Counted from the first letter of the stretch, positions 8,428-18,283 are shown. The stretch: 64,000 bases of DNA from Ktedonospora formicarum (GCF_016587355.1 NZ_BNJF01000008.1:1-64000), one strand, 5' to 3'. Numbers and translations: made by a program. Notes: generated from the sequence alone by a model not told the origin.

Positions 8428-10115
8428 CTACCTGTTTTGGAGAGCGTTTGCCTGTTGATAAGCTTGTTGAGCCTCTCTCTGCCGACCAAGTTCTTGGAGT
8501 ATCTGGCCTTTGGATTGGTAATATGAAGCATTGTTGGGATCGAGACGGATCGCCTGATCGTAGGCAGCCAAGGCCTCCTCGTTGCGCTTGAGATCGTTAA
8601 AAGCTGCACCTTTGTTGTAGTAGGCCTCGGCATCGCGAGGATCGAGACGGATCGCCTGATCGTAGGCAGCCAAGGCCTCCTCGTTGCGCTTGAGAGCGTA
8701 GCGAAGAATATTACCTTTGTTGTAGTAGGTATCGGCATCGTTGGGATCGAGGCGGATCGCCTGATCGTAGGCAGCCAAGGCCTCCTCATAGCGCTTGAGA
8801 GCGTTAAGAGCGACACCTTTGTTGTTGTAGGCGTAAGCATAGCGAGGATTGAGACGGATCGCCTGATCGAGGGCAGCTAAGGCCTCCTCGTAGCGCTTGA
8901 GAGCATTAAGAGCATTGCCTTTGTTGTTGTAGGCATTGGCATTATTGGGGTCGAGATGGATCGCTTGATCGAGGGCAGCTAAGGCTTCCTTGTAGCGCTT
9001 GAGAGCGTTAAGAGCGACACTTTTGTTGTTGTAGGCATTGGCATTATTGGGGTCGAGACGGATGGCTTGATCGTAGGCAGCCAAGGCCTCCTCGTTGCGC
9101 TTGAGATCGTGAAGAGCATTGCCTTTGTTGTAATAGGTATCGGCATCGTTGGGATCGAGACGGATCACTTGATCGTAGGCAGCCAAGGCCTCCTCGTAGC
9201 GTTTCGCCTTCTGATGATCCCTTCCTACACTGAACCATTCCTCTTTCGTGTTACTTCGTGATGCTATCGCAGGAGATGTCGGAGCCAACGGGGGCTGCGC
9301 GAATGCTTCTCGCAACGCCAACACAAACGCCTCCACGGAGGCATGCCTCTCGGCCCGTTGCTTGCTCAGGGCTTTGAGCACGGCGGCTTCCATAGTCGGT
9401 GGGATCTGAGCATTCCGTTGAGCAGGGGAATTGGTTGTTCATAAAGATGCTGGGCACCCATGGCGAAAAAATCCGCAGCCTCAAAGGGTCGTCGCCCCGT
9501 CAACAGTTCGTAGGCAATACACCCCAGCGCATACTGGTCGCCCTCTTTGCTTACCATCCCTCGAAACTGTTCTGGAGCCATGTAGAAGGGTGTCCCAACA
9601 ATCGTGGTACTCTGTTTGACACTGGCGGAGAGGATAGCGGCAATACCAAAATCTGCCAGCAAGACCTCGCCCTGGGCATCAAAGAGGATGTTCTCCGGTT
9701 TGAGGTCACGATGAATGATATTGAGGGAATGGGCGTGGTGTAAGGCCTGTCCAAGCTGCTCCATGATGGTCAAGGCCTCTGTCATGGGCAGTGGTGATTG
9801 GCGTTGGAGCAGATCGCGCAGGGACCCCCCAGGGGCATAATCGGCGATCATGTAGGACTGTCCCTCACTGAAGCCGAAGTCAAGCAGAGCAAGGATATGA
9901 GGATGCTTGAGCTCGGAAAGGATCTGCGCTTCTTGCGCAAAGAGCGCACGCTCCTTCTCCGAGAAGAGATGGCGATGGAGGAACTTGATCGCTACCAGAC
10001 GGTGCTTCAGGTGGAGATGCTCGGCTTGGTAGACGCTGCCGAAGGCTCCACGATTAATCGCTGCGGTAATACGATAGTTGTGAATCACTGTCCCAAGCAA
10101 TGGATCTGTCCCCAT
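8428..10115 (-). pseudogene. Ser/Thr protein kinase with C-terminal TPR repeats, frameshifted
   Basis: Start ATG 10115 is preceded by GGGGAG. The kinase domain has the glycine loop RGAFGSVY, Lys in VAIKFLH, the catalytic loop HRDLKPEN, DFG and the APEQF segment. The frame is lost near 9415 (LLNGMLRSH) and the natural continuation (QRNAQIPPTMEAAVLKAL) is one base away. It leads into eight 34-residue TPR units at 8428-9240. There is no membrane segment, so the protein would be a soluble Hanks-type kinase with a protein-binding tail. As it stands the gene encodes a kinase with a short wrong tail and a separate TPR fragment. A sequencing error is the alternative. Confidence 0.8.
8470..9225 (-). 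repeat. Tandem 102-bp repeats encoding TPR units
   Basis: Near-identical 102-bp units encode the pattern AYDQAIRLDPNDADTYYNKG and NALKRYEEALA. Eight units are visible. One unit has an extra residue (NILRYALKRN). The DNA-level similarity indicates recent unit duplication or conversion. Confidence 0.8.
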
Positions 10116-10310
10116 GATGGCTGGCTCCCCTTCATCCTGTTCGTGAGAATACATGCTGCATTGAACAGCATCTATTGTAGCAAACACACCTCTCAATGAC
10201 AACCGGGAACCAACGCATGTGCATCCTTGCTCTGAGCAAGGAGGCGAGAAGCCAGGCTTGACCCGGTGTCCCCTGTGAAAGGAGATGCATCGGCTAAGCA
10301 ACAGAGCGCT

Positions 10311-10336
10311 GAGAGCGTGTTTTGGAACACGCTCTC
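10311..10336. other. Perfect hairpin, 11-bp arms
   Basis: GAGAGCGTGTT and its complement flank a TTGG loop. It lies upstream of the kinase and at the end of the decayed gene tail (10334-10436), so it may be that gene's terminator, although no U-run is present. Confidence 0.35.
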
Positions 10337-10436
10337 ACGAAGAGGAGGCTTCCGCTTCTTCCGGCTTCCCCCAGGAAAAAGCGGTCGGCTCCTCAGCGAT
10401 GTGGATCATCTCCGTGATCGGTTCGGGCTTGCGGTT
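10334..10436 (-). pseudogene. Decayed gene 3' end, copy 2
   Basis: The minus strand reads RKPEPITEMIHIAEE, then AFSWGKPEEAEASSS and a stop. The upstream part is removed by the IS6 insertion that begins at 10437. It is homologous to the tail at 8150-8214. Confidence 0.4.
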
Positions 10437-11309
10437 GGAATTGTCAACTTATAAAAAGAAATAAAGAGCTTTTCTGAAAATGGTGAGGAAGAAGGAGAGA
10501 GGTGGAAGATGAGTGGCGGATAATGGAGTGCTATGCGACTGTTTTCATCCCCGTCAACTCGTTCCATACCTGGAACCGATCCTGCATGAGGGCGCGATAC
10601 TCCGCTGCCTGCAAACGATGCCGTTTGGGGCGAAAATGATCGGAAATTGGGCCAAAGGCGGAAAGAAATCGTTGGGCATGGCCTCCCGATTTGAAGCGCC
10701 GCATGGCCCGTTCTCGTTGCCTTGTCGGTTGATGCGAGTTCTCAGCCCGATTCTTCAAGCCTTTGTGCTGGCGGTGCTCAACTCCTGGCATAATCTCTTT
10801 TTTGGCGGCTGCATAGCTGGCCAACTTATCGGTGACAATCACGCGTGGGACGTATTCAAGCCCTTTGAGCAGCTTGCGAAAGAAGCGTTTGGCCGCTTTC
10901 TTATCACGTCTGCTCTGTACCAGGATATCAAGCACATTGCCATCCTGATCAACTGCGCGCCAGAGGTAGCTCCGATTCCCATTGATGGTGAGAAAGACCT
11001 CATCGAGGTGCCACTTGTCCCCCGGTCGAGATCGCCGACATTTCAGTTCATTGGCGTAGGTTTGACCAAACTTCCGACACCATTGCCGAATTGTTTCGTA
11101 GGTCAGCACAATGCCGCGCTCTGCCATGATCTCCTCGACATCACGAAAGCTCAAAGAGAAGCGAAAATACAGCCACACGCAGTGGCTGATAAGAATGGGC
11201 GGAAAGCGATATCCTTTGTATTGAGAAGCAGTGACATGCGTTTTCATACCGCTGAGTATGCCAGACGTTTCCCTTGACTGCAATCAATTCTTGCTAACTT
11301 GACAATACC
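10437..11309 (-). mobile_element. IS6-family insertion sequence, copy 1
   Basis: The ends match as inverted repeats: GGAATTGTCAACTTA at 10437 and GGTATTGTCAAGTTA read inward from 11309. It encloses an intact transposase. No 8-bp target duplication is visible, and its right end abuts another IS fragment, suggesting recombination between copies after insertion. Confidence 0.85.
10531..11247 (-). CDS. IS6-family transposase
   Basis: 238 residues from MKTHVTASQYKGYRFPP. The DDE triad is visible as Asp in KWHLDEVFL, Asp in VIVTDKLASY and Glu in NRAENSHQPT. The start at 11247 aligns with the sister copies at 23851 and 17252; the open frame extends 12 codons upstream. No frame damage, so it is probably active. 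It catalyses replicative transposition by cointegrate formation. Confidence 0.9.
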   Translation of the reverse strand: MKTHVTASQYKGYRFPPILISHCVWLYFRFSLSFRDVEEIMAERGIVLTYETIRQWCRKFGQTYANELKCRRSRPGDKWHLDEVFLTINGNRSYLWRAVDQDGNVLDILVQSRRDKKAAKRFFRKLLKGLEYVPRVIVTDKLASYAAAKKEIMPGVEHRQHKGLKNRAENSHQPTRQRERAMRRFKSGGHAQRFLSAFGPISDHFRPKRHRLQAAEYRALMQDRFQVWNELTGMKTVA

Positions 11310-11738
11310 TTTTCAAACAGGCGGCGGCTGTGGTTGGCTCTATTCCCGATCAGGTCACAACTGATGGTCATGCTTCCTATCCGCGTGCCATACGCGAGAC
11401 GATGGGTAGCGATGTCCAGCATCGAACGAGTAAATATCTCAATAATCGGCTCGAGCAAGATCATCGTGGTATCAAACAGCGGTATTATCCGATGCGTGGT
11501 TTTGGAACCGTTGAAGCGGCTGCACGCTTCTGTTCTGCCTTCGATGAATTGCACAATTACCTTCGTCCTCGCCGCACCATGGGCGAAGTGGTCTCTCTCC
11601 AAGAACAACGACAAGCTTTTCTCCAGCGTCTTGCCGCTTTACAGACCGCAATACAAGCAGCCTCATAGGTCAACGAGCGAGAAGTGAGTCTTCCATTCGC
11701 CCAGTATACTTTTCTGTGGCCTCAGTTCTGACAGAACC
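11310..11738 (+). pseudogene. 3' fragment of another IS6-group transposase and its right end
   Basis: The frame VVGSIPDQVTTDGHASYPRA to AALQTAIQAAS matches the C-terminal half of the transposase at 54192-55025. The DNA ends at ACAGAACC (11738), which matches the inverted repeat GGTTCTGTCAGAACT of that element. The 5' half is missing, cut off where IS6 copy 1 begins. Confidence 0.8.
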
Positions 11739-11754
11739 AGCTCCCTAGATGAGG

Positions 11755-12459
11755 CTAGCTGGATTCAGGTTTGCTTGCGTCTGCACCTGCCACAGAGGCA
11801 CGGGGTTCCTGACGAGTACTATTCTGGCTTGCATCAGACCTCCTCCACGCAACACCGGGTAGGAGATAGAAGGCTGCCAACAGCGCCTCTATGCCTAGAC
11901 TCAGCGCTGGACTTATCCAGGCAAAGACAAACGCGATCGCATACAGTAGAGGGCCAAAAAGGTATTGCCGGTCGATACGCCTCACCGCCTGTATATCTAC
12001 ATGTCGATGCAATAAGCGATGGCGATAGGTCACATAGCGCCAGAGAACATTGTAAACAATCGCTACCAACAAAAAGACCCCGTCATAAAGCAAGACCGCA
12101 TCGCGAAAACTGGCTGGTTCTTTACTATACGCACCGAGCAAAGCCGTGGGAAAGGGCACTACGGTAGCAGCAAATAACAAAAAAAGATTAAGGATGAGCA
12201 AATTATGATCAGTACGCACAATAATATTGAAGAGGCGGTGATGATTCAACCACATAATACCCAGAGTGGCAAAGCTGGTGACAAACGCCAGAAAAATCGG
12301 CCATTGTTCCAGCATAGCACCAAAAAGCCCCACTTCTGGATGGCTCTCAAGTATGTGATCAATAGCGGGTTTGAGCTCCAGTACAAGGAGCGTAATAGCA
12401 ATGGCAAAGACTCCATCGCTAAAGGCTTCAACACGTGCAGTCTCTTTCTTTTCGTCCAT
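11755..12459 (-). CDS. TMEM175/DUF1211-type potassium channel-like membrane protein
   Basis: 234 residues from ATG 12459 (AAGGAAG upstream). The signature FSDGVFAIAITLL near the N-terminus is the pore-helix motif of TMEM175-family channels. About six hydrophobic helices follow (for example FLAFVTSFATLGIMW and LILNLFLLFAATVVPF), with a polar C-terminal tail. Bacterial members form tetrameric potassium-selective leak channels in the inner membrane. It stands alone between mobile elements. Confidence 0.85.
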   Translation of the reverse strand: MDEKKETARVEAFSDGVFAIAITLLVLELKPAIDHILESHPEVGLFGAMLEQWPIFLAFVTSFATLGIMWLNHHRLFNIIVRTDHNLLILNLFLLFAATVVPFPTALLGAYSKEPASFRDAVLLYDGVFLLVAIVYNVLWRYVTYRHRLLHRHVDIQAVRRIDRQYLFGPLLYAIAFVFAWISPALSLGIEALLAAFYLLPGVAWRRSDASQNSTRQEPRASVAGADASKPESS

Positions 12460-12969
12460 TAGTTGCTTCCTTGCGTAATTTTCATGCACATCGTCAATAC
12501 CACCAATCTCCAGGAATAAATGTTTCCAATGCACCTCATTGATGATATGAAACCATTCGCTCAGTGGTTTCACATCGCCCCAGCAGTCCATGCCAGGCAG
12601 GCGTGAATATGAGCTGTCCTACGAACGAAGATACCAAGCTGTTGCTTCAAATACAACCCAGCACGCTGATGAAGACCTCCAGGCATATCATGCTGAACTT
12701 CCGCAGAAGTATTACCCAGAGCTTCCACCGATCCATGATTCACGACGCCATCCTTCACAGTAGCGTTTGCTCCTCACGCCATTAAAGACAATGGTCGAGA
12801 ATGGGAAGCAACATTCGCACAGAGAAAGCACAGGACATGTCACCCACTGCTCCATGTGTAATATGTTCTAAAGGACCAGGAGCAAGAGGAGGGGAGATCA
12901 AAGTGGCAGAAGAGTTATATCCTACTAGGAAAAATCAACCGGGTCAATTCCCCCTGTTGGAGAACCAAC
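12460..12969. other. Intergenic, no gene seen
   Basis: About 510 bp between the channel gene and the haemoglobin gene. Short open frames on both strands lack ribosome-binding sites or recognisable protein features. Confidence 0.5.
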
Positions 12970-13428
12970 CTACTGATCATCTGACTGTTCATCTGCCCAA
13001 GACCAACGAGGCACTTCGTGCAACGGATAGAGGTCTTCGTCGCACTCAGCATGAGAGTTTTGCATCGCCACACGTGAACCAAACTCAACATGTTCTCGAA
13101 ACGCCTTCCGAAAAGGTTCATCATCGGGCATCCTCACTGTATCGAGGGCAGCTAGGTACAACTCAACAAAGCGTTGCCGTTGGGCTTCGGTGATCCTGAG
13201 GTGGCGATGTTTGGCGATTAAGGTATCCATACCACCCAATTCACGGGTAAAACGATCAGGTCCACCGAAGGACTCGGCGGTAAAGGCGGCCAAATGGTCA
13301 ACGTGGTGTGGTTGTCCAGCTCCGAAAAGGGGCTGGAGCAAAGGATCCTTGAGTACGCTGGCGTAGAAGACCTCCTCTAATCGGTGCAGTGCATCAAGAC
13401 CACCAGCATGTTCGAAGAGTGTTGGCAT
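12970..13428 (-). CDS. Truncated haemoglobin (group II type)
   Basis: 152 residues, ATG 13428 with a strong AGGAGG. Family features are the start MPTLFEHAGG, the DPLLQPLFG segment, the HVDHLAAFTAESFGGP segment that includes the haem-proximal region, and EFGSRVAMQNSHAE near the C-terminus. Such globins bind haem and O2 or NO and are linked to NO detoxification or redox chemistry. It is monocistronic as far as can be seen, with 300 bp of non-coding DNA upstream. Confidence 0.85.
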   Translation of the reverse strand: MPTLFEHAGGLDALHRLEEVFYASVLKDPLLQPLFGAGQPHHVDHLAAFTAESFGGPDRFTRELGGMDTLIAKHRHLRITEAQRQRFVELYLAALDTVRMPDDEPFRKAFREHVEFGSRVAMQNSHAECDEDLYPLHEVPRWSWADEQSDDQ

Positions 13429-13789
13429 CAGGCATCCTCCTTGGTGTCATGGTCACCTCCTTCATAGATTCTGCTGAAAGGAGGTCTCTCTTCTTTCTGC
13501 ATGAAGACAGGGAAGCGCTTTCTTGTGTGTCTCTCGCAAGCTTCCCCACTCTCAAGTCGACGAATCGCGCTGTCAAACCCATACGTATCATACCAGGAGC
13601 AACAATGGGGAATGCACGCAGACTAATCAGAGCATTCCAAGCCATTATCAGCAACCTCTATCGCACAGATCACCTATTACACAACATGCGAAGTTTCATT
13701 CATGCCTTTTTTCATCAATACAGCATTTTCCTATTTCATACTCCTTGAAAACAAGTATATCTTATAAAGTATGAATATGCGAATTTTTT

Positions 13790-14540
13790 TTGCCGCAGTA
13801 CCTAGTGGGTCATTTGCCAACTCCGTCGATGTTAGCGACATGCTTGTAGAAGCGCACGGAACGAATCCGTTGTGGGAGGACATACAGGGGTGTCGCTCCC
13901 GATCCCCCAGACGATGGCGGCGTGCGTAAGCCCGATCACGGCGGGCATGCCGCTTCCCTCCCCAGAGGAATGGAGTAGGATGACGATTCCACCCAGCAAT
14001 GGCCTCGCGGAGCCAATCTTTGAGGATCTCCACATCATAGATGTGATGTCCCTCCAACGCCCGCCGCACAATGATGCGTTGGACCGATTCAGCCATGTTG
14101 AGCCAGGAACCAGCATTGGGCGTATAGAACAAGCAAATGCCGTGTTCAGCGCACCACTGGACCAGATCATGGCTCCGATGACCCATCAGGTTATCCAAGA
14201 TCAACAAGACGCGAATGGGCGGAAAGAAGCGGTCGAGTTGGTCTGCAGATGGATAGAAATCCCAATCTTGCCACCGGCACCCCTCCTGCACTTGCTCTGG
14301 AGCAGGTGGACACTGTTTGAGGATCGTTGCCAGTTCCTTTTTGAGCCAGGGATGTAAGATGGCATGAGCACTGGTATTGCCTTGATTCTGATCACTCATG
14401 AGCAGCACTCGGGCTACCAGGTAGTGCTTCGCTGGAGTGCTGCTCATATGGAGCATCGTTTCCAGAAAGGTTCGTTGCCCAGCCCTACTGGGTAGCGAGA
14501 GTGAAGGGTTCTCATATTTTTTCTCCCTTCTGATGGCCAT
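13790..14540 (-). pseudogene. IS630-superfamily transposase remnant, 5'-truncated
   Basis: The frame contains the second catalytic Asp in LLILDNLMGHRS and the Glu region in PNAGSWLNMAESVQ, followed by WNRHPTPFLWGGKRHARR. The N-terminal helix-turn-helix and the first catalytic Asp are missing, and the frame is entered through unrelated sequence at 14540-14678. It is a dead remnant. Confidence 0.7.
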
Positions 14541-14687
14541 TTGACAAAAAGAGGTAATTGACCAACCAGCGATAGGTGCATATCGTGATGGCGAAGATCC
14601 AGAGTTATGGATCAAACTCCTTTGCTTGATGTCAAAGGCATTCGGAGGGTACTGGAGAGTTGCGCACGAACAGCACACCAGTGTTGC

Positions 14688-15302
14688 TCATGAAGAGGAT
14701 GGACGTTGCAGCCCGAAGAGCAGCAAACGCACCGACGTTTCTGCCTCGTCGGCCCATCGGATCGCCTCAGGGTCCACGAAAAACAGCAAGGCCAGCCCTT
14801 CGAACAAGGCAGCCAGCATGATCGCCGTTGCTTCGGCAGAGACTTCGCAGAACTCGCCATGCTCGATGCCACGCTGGATGAGCCGAGTCAGGAGCGCCCG
14901 ATAGTCCTGGAAATATGCTTTGAGGAACTGACGAACTTCCTTGTTGCGTCCTGCTATCGCATAGAACTCAAAGGCAATCGGCATCGCCTGTGTCATCCAC
15001 GGGAGTGCTTCGGCAAATTGACGGGCCAGGAGTAGCAATTGTTCAGAAACAGTCTCCTCTCGGTTGGTTTCAAACAGGCCCTGAACCCGTTTGAATTCCT
15101 GGACAAAGAAGTGTTTCAGAAGCGCTGCGATGATGGCATCCTTGCTTTTGTAATAAAGATAGAGCGCGGCTTTCGAGAGACCTGCCTGGCTGGCAATATC
15201 ATCCATCCGGCTTTCATGGAAGCCCAGACGGGCAAAGACTGCGAGAGCGGCCTCCAAGATCTGATTTTTGCGTTCCTCACTCACATCAGGGCGGGGAGAC
15301 AT
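14688..15302 (-). CDS. TetR-family transcriptional regulator
   Basis: 204 residues from ATG 15302 (GGAGGT four bases upstream), MSPRPDVSEERKNQIL. The N-terminal helix-turn-helix reads MDDIASQAGLSKAALYLYYK. The C-terminal ligand domain ends with a phenylalanine- and leucine-rich helix. It lies downstream of the deazaflavin oxidoreductase gene on the same strand, with 125 bp between them. It probably represses that gene through the palindrome at 15925-15950. The inducer is unknown. Confidence 0.85.
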   Translation of the reverse strand: MSPRPDVSEERKNQILEAALAVFARLGFHESRMDDIASQAGLSKAALYLYYKSKDAIIAALLKHFFVQEFKRVQGLFETNREETVSEQLLLLARQFAEALPWMTQAMPIAFEFYAIAGRNKEVRQFLKAYFQDYRALLTRLIQRGIEHGEFCEVSAEATAIMLAALFEGLALLFFVDPEAIRWADEAETSVRLLLFGLQRPSSS

Positions 15303-15427
15303 AACTACCTCCGAACAGCTTTTTCTCAATCGGGCATATTCACTGAACGAGCGGATACGCCCGGTAAACAGAACAGATCGGCACGACAGGCCCTTTCATG
15401 GCTGCATGGTACGTCGGAAAAATACTT

Positions 15428-15904
15428 TCATGGACGCAAGGCCACCATTTTGAGAATCGAGCAAAGGGCACTTAGCGCTTCAGGCGTGCCATCATAGGCA
15501 TATCCTATGAAGCGCATAAATGCACGAAACACCTTGGGATGGCGTTGCTGATACTCTTCGAGCAGATGCACGGTTTCTTCCGCTGAAAGCATACGCTGCT
15601 GCGGTGTATAGCGCTGGCGTCCAACTTGCACCTCGATGGCGGGATGGACCTGAATATTGCGATACCAATCACTCTGTGTTCCATAGCCAGTCACCACGAT
15701 ACACTCCTGTGTTTTGGGATTGTAGTGGACGACTTCAAGGACAGTCTGTCGTCTGCGCCCACTCTTGCGCCCAAGGTGGGTAAGCATGAGAAATCGATGG
15801 CCGAGCAGCCAGCCTAGGTGCCAGCGGTAGAGGTAGCGTGGCAGGTGAAACGCCCATTTCAGCAGTCCTTTCGGTTTGAGCGGGGCAGTGAGCGTGTTGT
15901 TCAT
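15428..15904 (-). CDS. Deazaflavin (F420)-dependent nitroreductase-like protein
   Basis: 158 residues of the Ddn/DUF385 family (split-barrel fold): LTHLGRKSGRRRQTVLEVV near residue 40 and YGTQSDWYRNIQVHP near residue 75 are the family's cofactor and substrate regions. Members reduce quinones or nitro compounds with F420H2. Its promoter region carries a perfect palindrome, and a TetR regulator follows in the same direction. A second family member is at 49341-49826. Confidence 0.85.
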   Translation of the reverse strand: MNNTLTAPLKPKGLLKWAFHLPRYLYRWHLGWLLGHRFLMLTHLGRKSGRRRQTVLEVVHYNPKTQECIVVTGYGTQSDWYRNIQVHPAIEVQVGRQRYTPQQRMLSAEETVHLLEEYQQRHPKVFRAFMRFIGYAYDGTPEALSALCSILKMVALRP

Positions 15905-15924
15905 GGTTCCCTTCTCTTCCTTAA

Positions 15925-15950
15925 TAAATAACTGTCTGGTCAGTTATTTA
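15925..15950. promoter_or_regulatory. Palindromic TetR-type operator
   Basis: TAAATAACTG, a 6-bp spacer (TCTGGT), then the exact complement CAGTTATTTA. It lies 21 bp upstream of the deazaflavin oxidoreductase start. A perfect 10-bp two-fold site beside a TetR gene is a typical autoregulated operator; binding is inferred. Confidence 0.7.
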
Positions 15951-15994
15951 CTTTAGCTGAGAACGGTACGCATTGTCAAGGCTAAGCAATTCAG

Positions 15995-16399
15995 TCATGC
16001 TCTGTTTGTGGGGTCTTTTCTAAGTATTTGTGACAACTTCACGTAGTTGAAGCAGTCACTGACGACGGCGTAGACAATCCGTTGTTGGCCTTTCCGGAAT
16101 ACCAGGCGTTCGTAGTGAAGTTCAAGACCTGGATCGCTGAGCCGCCAACCACCGAACACTTGACGGCTACCTGTTCCTATCAATCCTTCTAAAGATCCAG
16201 TAGACGGTGCCCCAAGCTGGGAAACATGGGGGAGCAATCTCCACGAGCAGCCGCTAGGCAACACGTAGAGGATGGCATTCACGATTTCGCGCCGCTCATA
16301 TGTCAAATTGGGAGCCTCTTCGGCTGGAGAAGGGATCAATGGTTCCAACATGGCCCATTGGGAGTTAGTAAGATCGGATGGATAGGCTCGCCTGGACAT
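15995..16399 (-). pseudogene. IS5-family transposase remnant
   Basis: The N-terminal 70 residues (MSRRAYPSDLTNSQWAMLEP, ERREIVNAILYVL, CSWRLLPH) are the IS5-family DNA-binding start. After that the frame runs into unrelated residues and no DDE core is present. No inverted repeats were found. It abuts the IS6 copy that starts at 16446. Confidence 0.7.
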
Positions 16400-16445
16400 C
16401 GCTCGTTTGCCTCCTTTTATCCCTCTCTGCTGGTTGCTTTCGTTA

Positions 16446-17310
16446 GTATTGTCAACTTATTGAAAGAATGGAAGAGCTTGCAAAAAAGAAGGATGAAGGA
16501 AAGAAGCAGAAAAATAGGAGTGAACAATGCAGTGCTATGCCGCAGTTTTTGTTTCGGTGACCTCATTCCAGGTCTGGAATCGGATCTGTAAAATGGCACG
16601 GTATTCTCCAGCACGCAAACAGTGCCTTCGTGATTGGAAATGGCCAGAAATGAGGCCGAAAGCCGAGAGAAAACGTTGCGCGTGTTTGGCTGATGTGAAA
16701 CCGCCGCATTTTCTTCTCGCGCAGCCGCGTGGGCTGGTGTGAGTTCTCCGCTCGATTCTTCAAACCTTTGTGCTGCCGATGTGCCACGCCAGGCAGGATC
16801 TCGCGTTTGGCTGCTCCATAGCTCTTCAGTGTATCGGTGATGATCACACGTGGGACGTATTGCAGTCCCTTTAAGAGCTTGCGAAAGAACCTCTTGGCAG
16901 CTTGTGTGTTGCGTCGACTCTGGACCAGCATATCGAGCACGTTGCCATCTTGATCAACCGCACGCCACAGAGACTGTCTTTTGCCCTTAATCGTCAAAAA
17001 CACCTCATCCAGATGCCACGTGTCTCCTGGCTTTGCGCGGCGATACCTCAGCTCATTGGCAGACTTTTGGCCAAAGTTGAGGCACCACTGACGGACGGTT
17101 TCGAAGGTGAGCACAACTCCACGCTCTGCCATGAGTTCTTCGACATCACGGAAACTGAGCGAAAAACGGAAGTACAACCACACGCAATGACTGATCATCA
17201 CGGGCGGAAAGCGATACCCTTTGTAAGGTGAAGATAAGACGCTCTTTTTCATGAGGGTATTCTCTCTTGCTCTTCAGCTTTTGTGTGTCGCTTCATCAAC
17301 TTGATAATAC
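16446..17310 (-). mobile_element. IS6-family insertion sequence, copy 2 (damaged)
   Basis: Ends GTATTGTCAACTTA (16446) and GTATTATCAAGTTG read inward from 17310 are inverted repeats like those of copies 1 and 3. The enclosed transposase is frameshifted near its 3' end. Confidence 0.8.
16563..17252 (-). pseudogene. IS6-family transposase, C-terminal frameshift
   Basis: It begins MKKSVLSSPYKGYRFPP and keeps all three DDE residues (WHLDEVFL, VIITDTLKSY, NRAENSHQ). After RRFHISQ the frame leaves the family sequence; the natural continuation (AFGLISGHF-like, then FQTWNEVTETKTAA) is in another frame down to about 16540. The catalytic core is intact but the C-terminal helix is lost. Confidence 0.8.
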
Positions 17311-17932
17311 TTTTGCCATTGCTTGCAGGACATACAGCTGGCCCCTGCCCGGTCTATCCCTGTTTGATAAGAGCGTTTCGGTAGAGGATGCCCGATGCGT
17401 GTGCAGGTTTCTGCGAGGCTGATATAGTGATTGCCCAGGAAATGCCCGATGCGCGGCCGCATATCCTCGCCAATAAAATTCATCCTGGGAAGTGGTTCTT
17501 TTGTGAGGATATGCGACCTTTCGCGGCTGCGTGCGCTTGAAGAGACGTATTTTGTGTTTTGTGTTTCGATTTTCCATAAGTTTCACCTGACTTTCTCTTG
17601 AAATTGGGGAATTATAGGGAAGAAAATGACTAGAACTCACAAGCGAAGCATGCTATCATAGGAGGCATCACATCTGTCTCTTGATGGTCTGATTCGACCT
17701 GGGAGACGTTTCGCTGATGTCTGTCTTGATCGCGTCTTTTGCGCGGAAGCACAACAAGCGAAACATGAGCCTTAAGCGATGTGGTGGAGTCATCAACTTC
17801 TGGACTCTGCGGAATCGGCTGAGACACGCTTGTGTTACTCAGATGTGTCCCCGGGGCCTCGTAATGTTGAGGTATCCATGCCATCGGAAGTGTTCTCTTG
17901 TGGCACTTCCCCTCTCTGAATAGGAGCTCACC
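17311..17932. other. Intergenic, no clear gene
   Basis: Open frames on the minus strand here (17274-17640) have no recognised domain and no clear ribosome-binding site; one reads IGHFLGNHYISLAETCTRIG, which is only loosely helix-turn-helix-like. The region upstream of 17933 is the leader of the small gene below. Confidence 0.4.
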
Positions 17933-18130
17933 ATGAGCATTGGTAATCACCCCACTCCCGACGAGATCCGCGACATGCCCGTGCCCAAGTTCCGCGGCCT
18001 CCTGGCCAGCGGTCTGATCGAACACTTCGACGTGGAGCAGATCGAGGCGCTGAACGAGCGTCTCCGCGGCACAGAGGACCCGACCAGGTACACGGTGGGC
18101 GGCCGCACCTACGCGCAGTACGAGAGGTGA
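17933..18130 (+). CDS. Small G+C-rich orphan gene, 65 aa
   Basis: MSIGNHPTPDEIRDMPVPKF to the C-terminus VGGRTYAQYER. It has a strong Shine-Dalgarno (TAGGAGCT, 6-7 bases before ATG) and is followed 24 bases after the stop by a classic terminator. Almost every third codon position is G or C, unlike the surrounding DNA, which points to acquisition from a high-G+C (for example actinobacterial) donor. The protein is acidic, with no cysteine and no membrane segment. I do not recognise a family. A longer opposite-strand frame is present but has no such signals. Confidence 0.65.
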   Translation: MSIGNHPTPDEIRDMPVPKFRGLLASGLIEHFDVEQIEALNERLRGTEDPTRYTVGGRTYAQYER

Positions 18131-18153
18131 CACCACACGCCGCACAGGCACAG

Positions 18154-18191
18154 GGCGGACCCGGGAAGATTCCGGGTCCGCCTGCTTTTTC
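18154..18191 (+). terminator. Rho-independent terminator of the 65-aa gene
   Basis: GGCGGACCCGG, a 7-nt loop, the exact complement, then TGCTTTTTCCC. The G+C-rich 11-bp stem followed by a T-run is a textbook intrinsic terminator. Confidence 0.85.
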
Positions 18192-18283
18192 CCTTAGAAG
18201 GGATGTTCATCTAGACCCTCAAGACTTGGGTTTCCTTCGAGGCTAGCACTCGTGCTCTCTTGTTGCTGCGGCGTTATGTTGTA

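Noticed and set aside
8470..9225. Regular repeats that could suggest a CRISPR array
   Set aside because: The 102-bp period is in frame and encodes TPR units; there are no short repeats with unique spacers.
17630..18151. 173-codon minus-strand frame opposite the 65-aa gene
   Set aside because: The + strand gene has a strong Shine-Dalgarno, a terminator and G/C third positions; the minus frame has neither signal.
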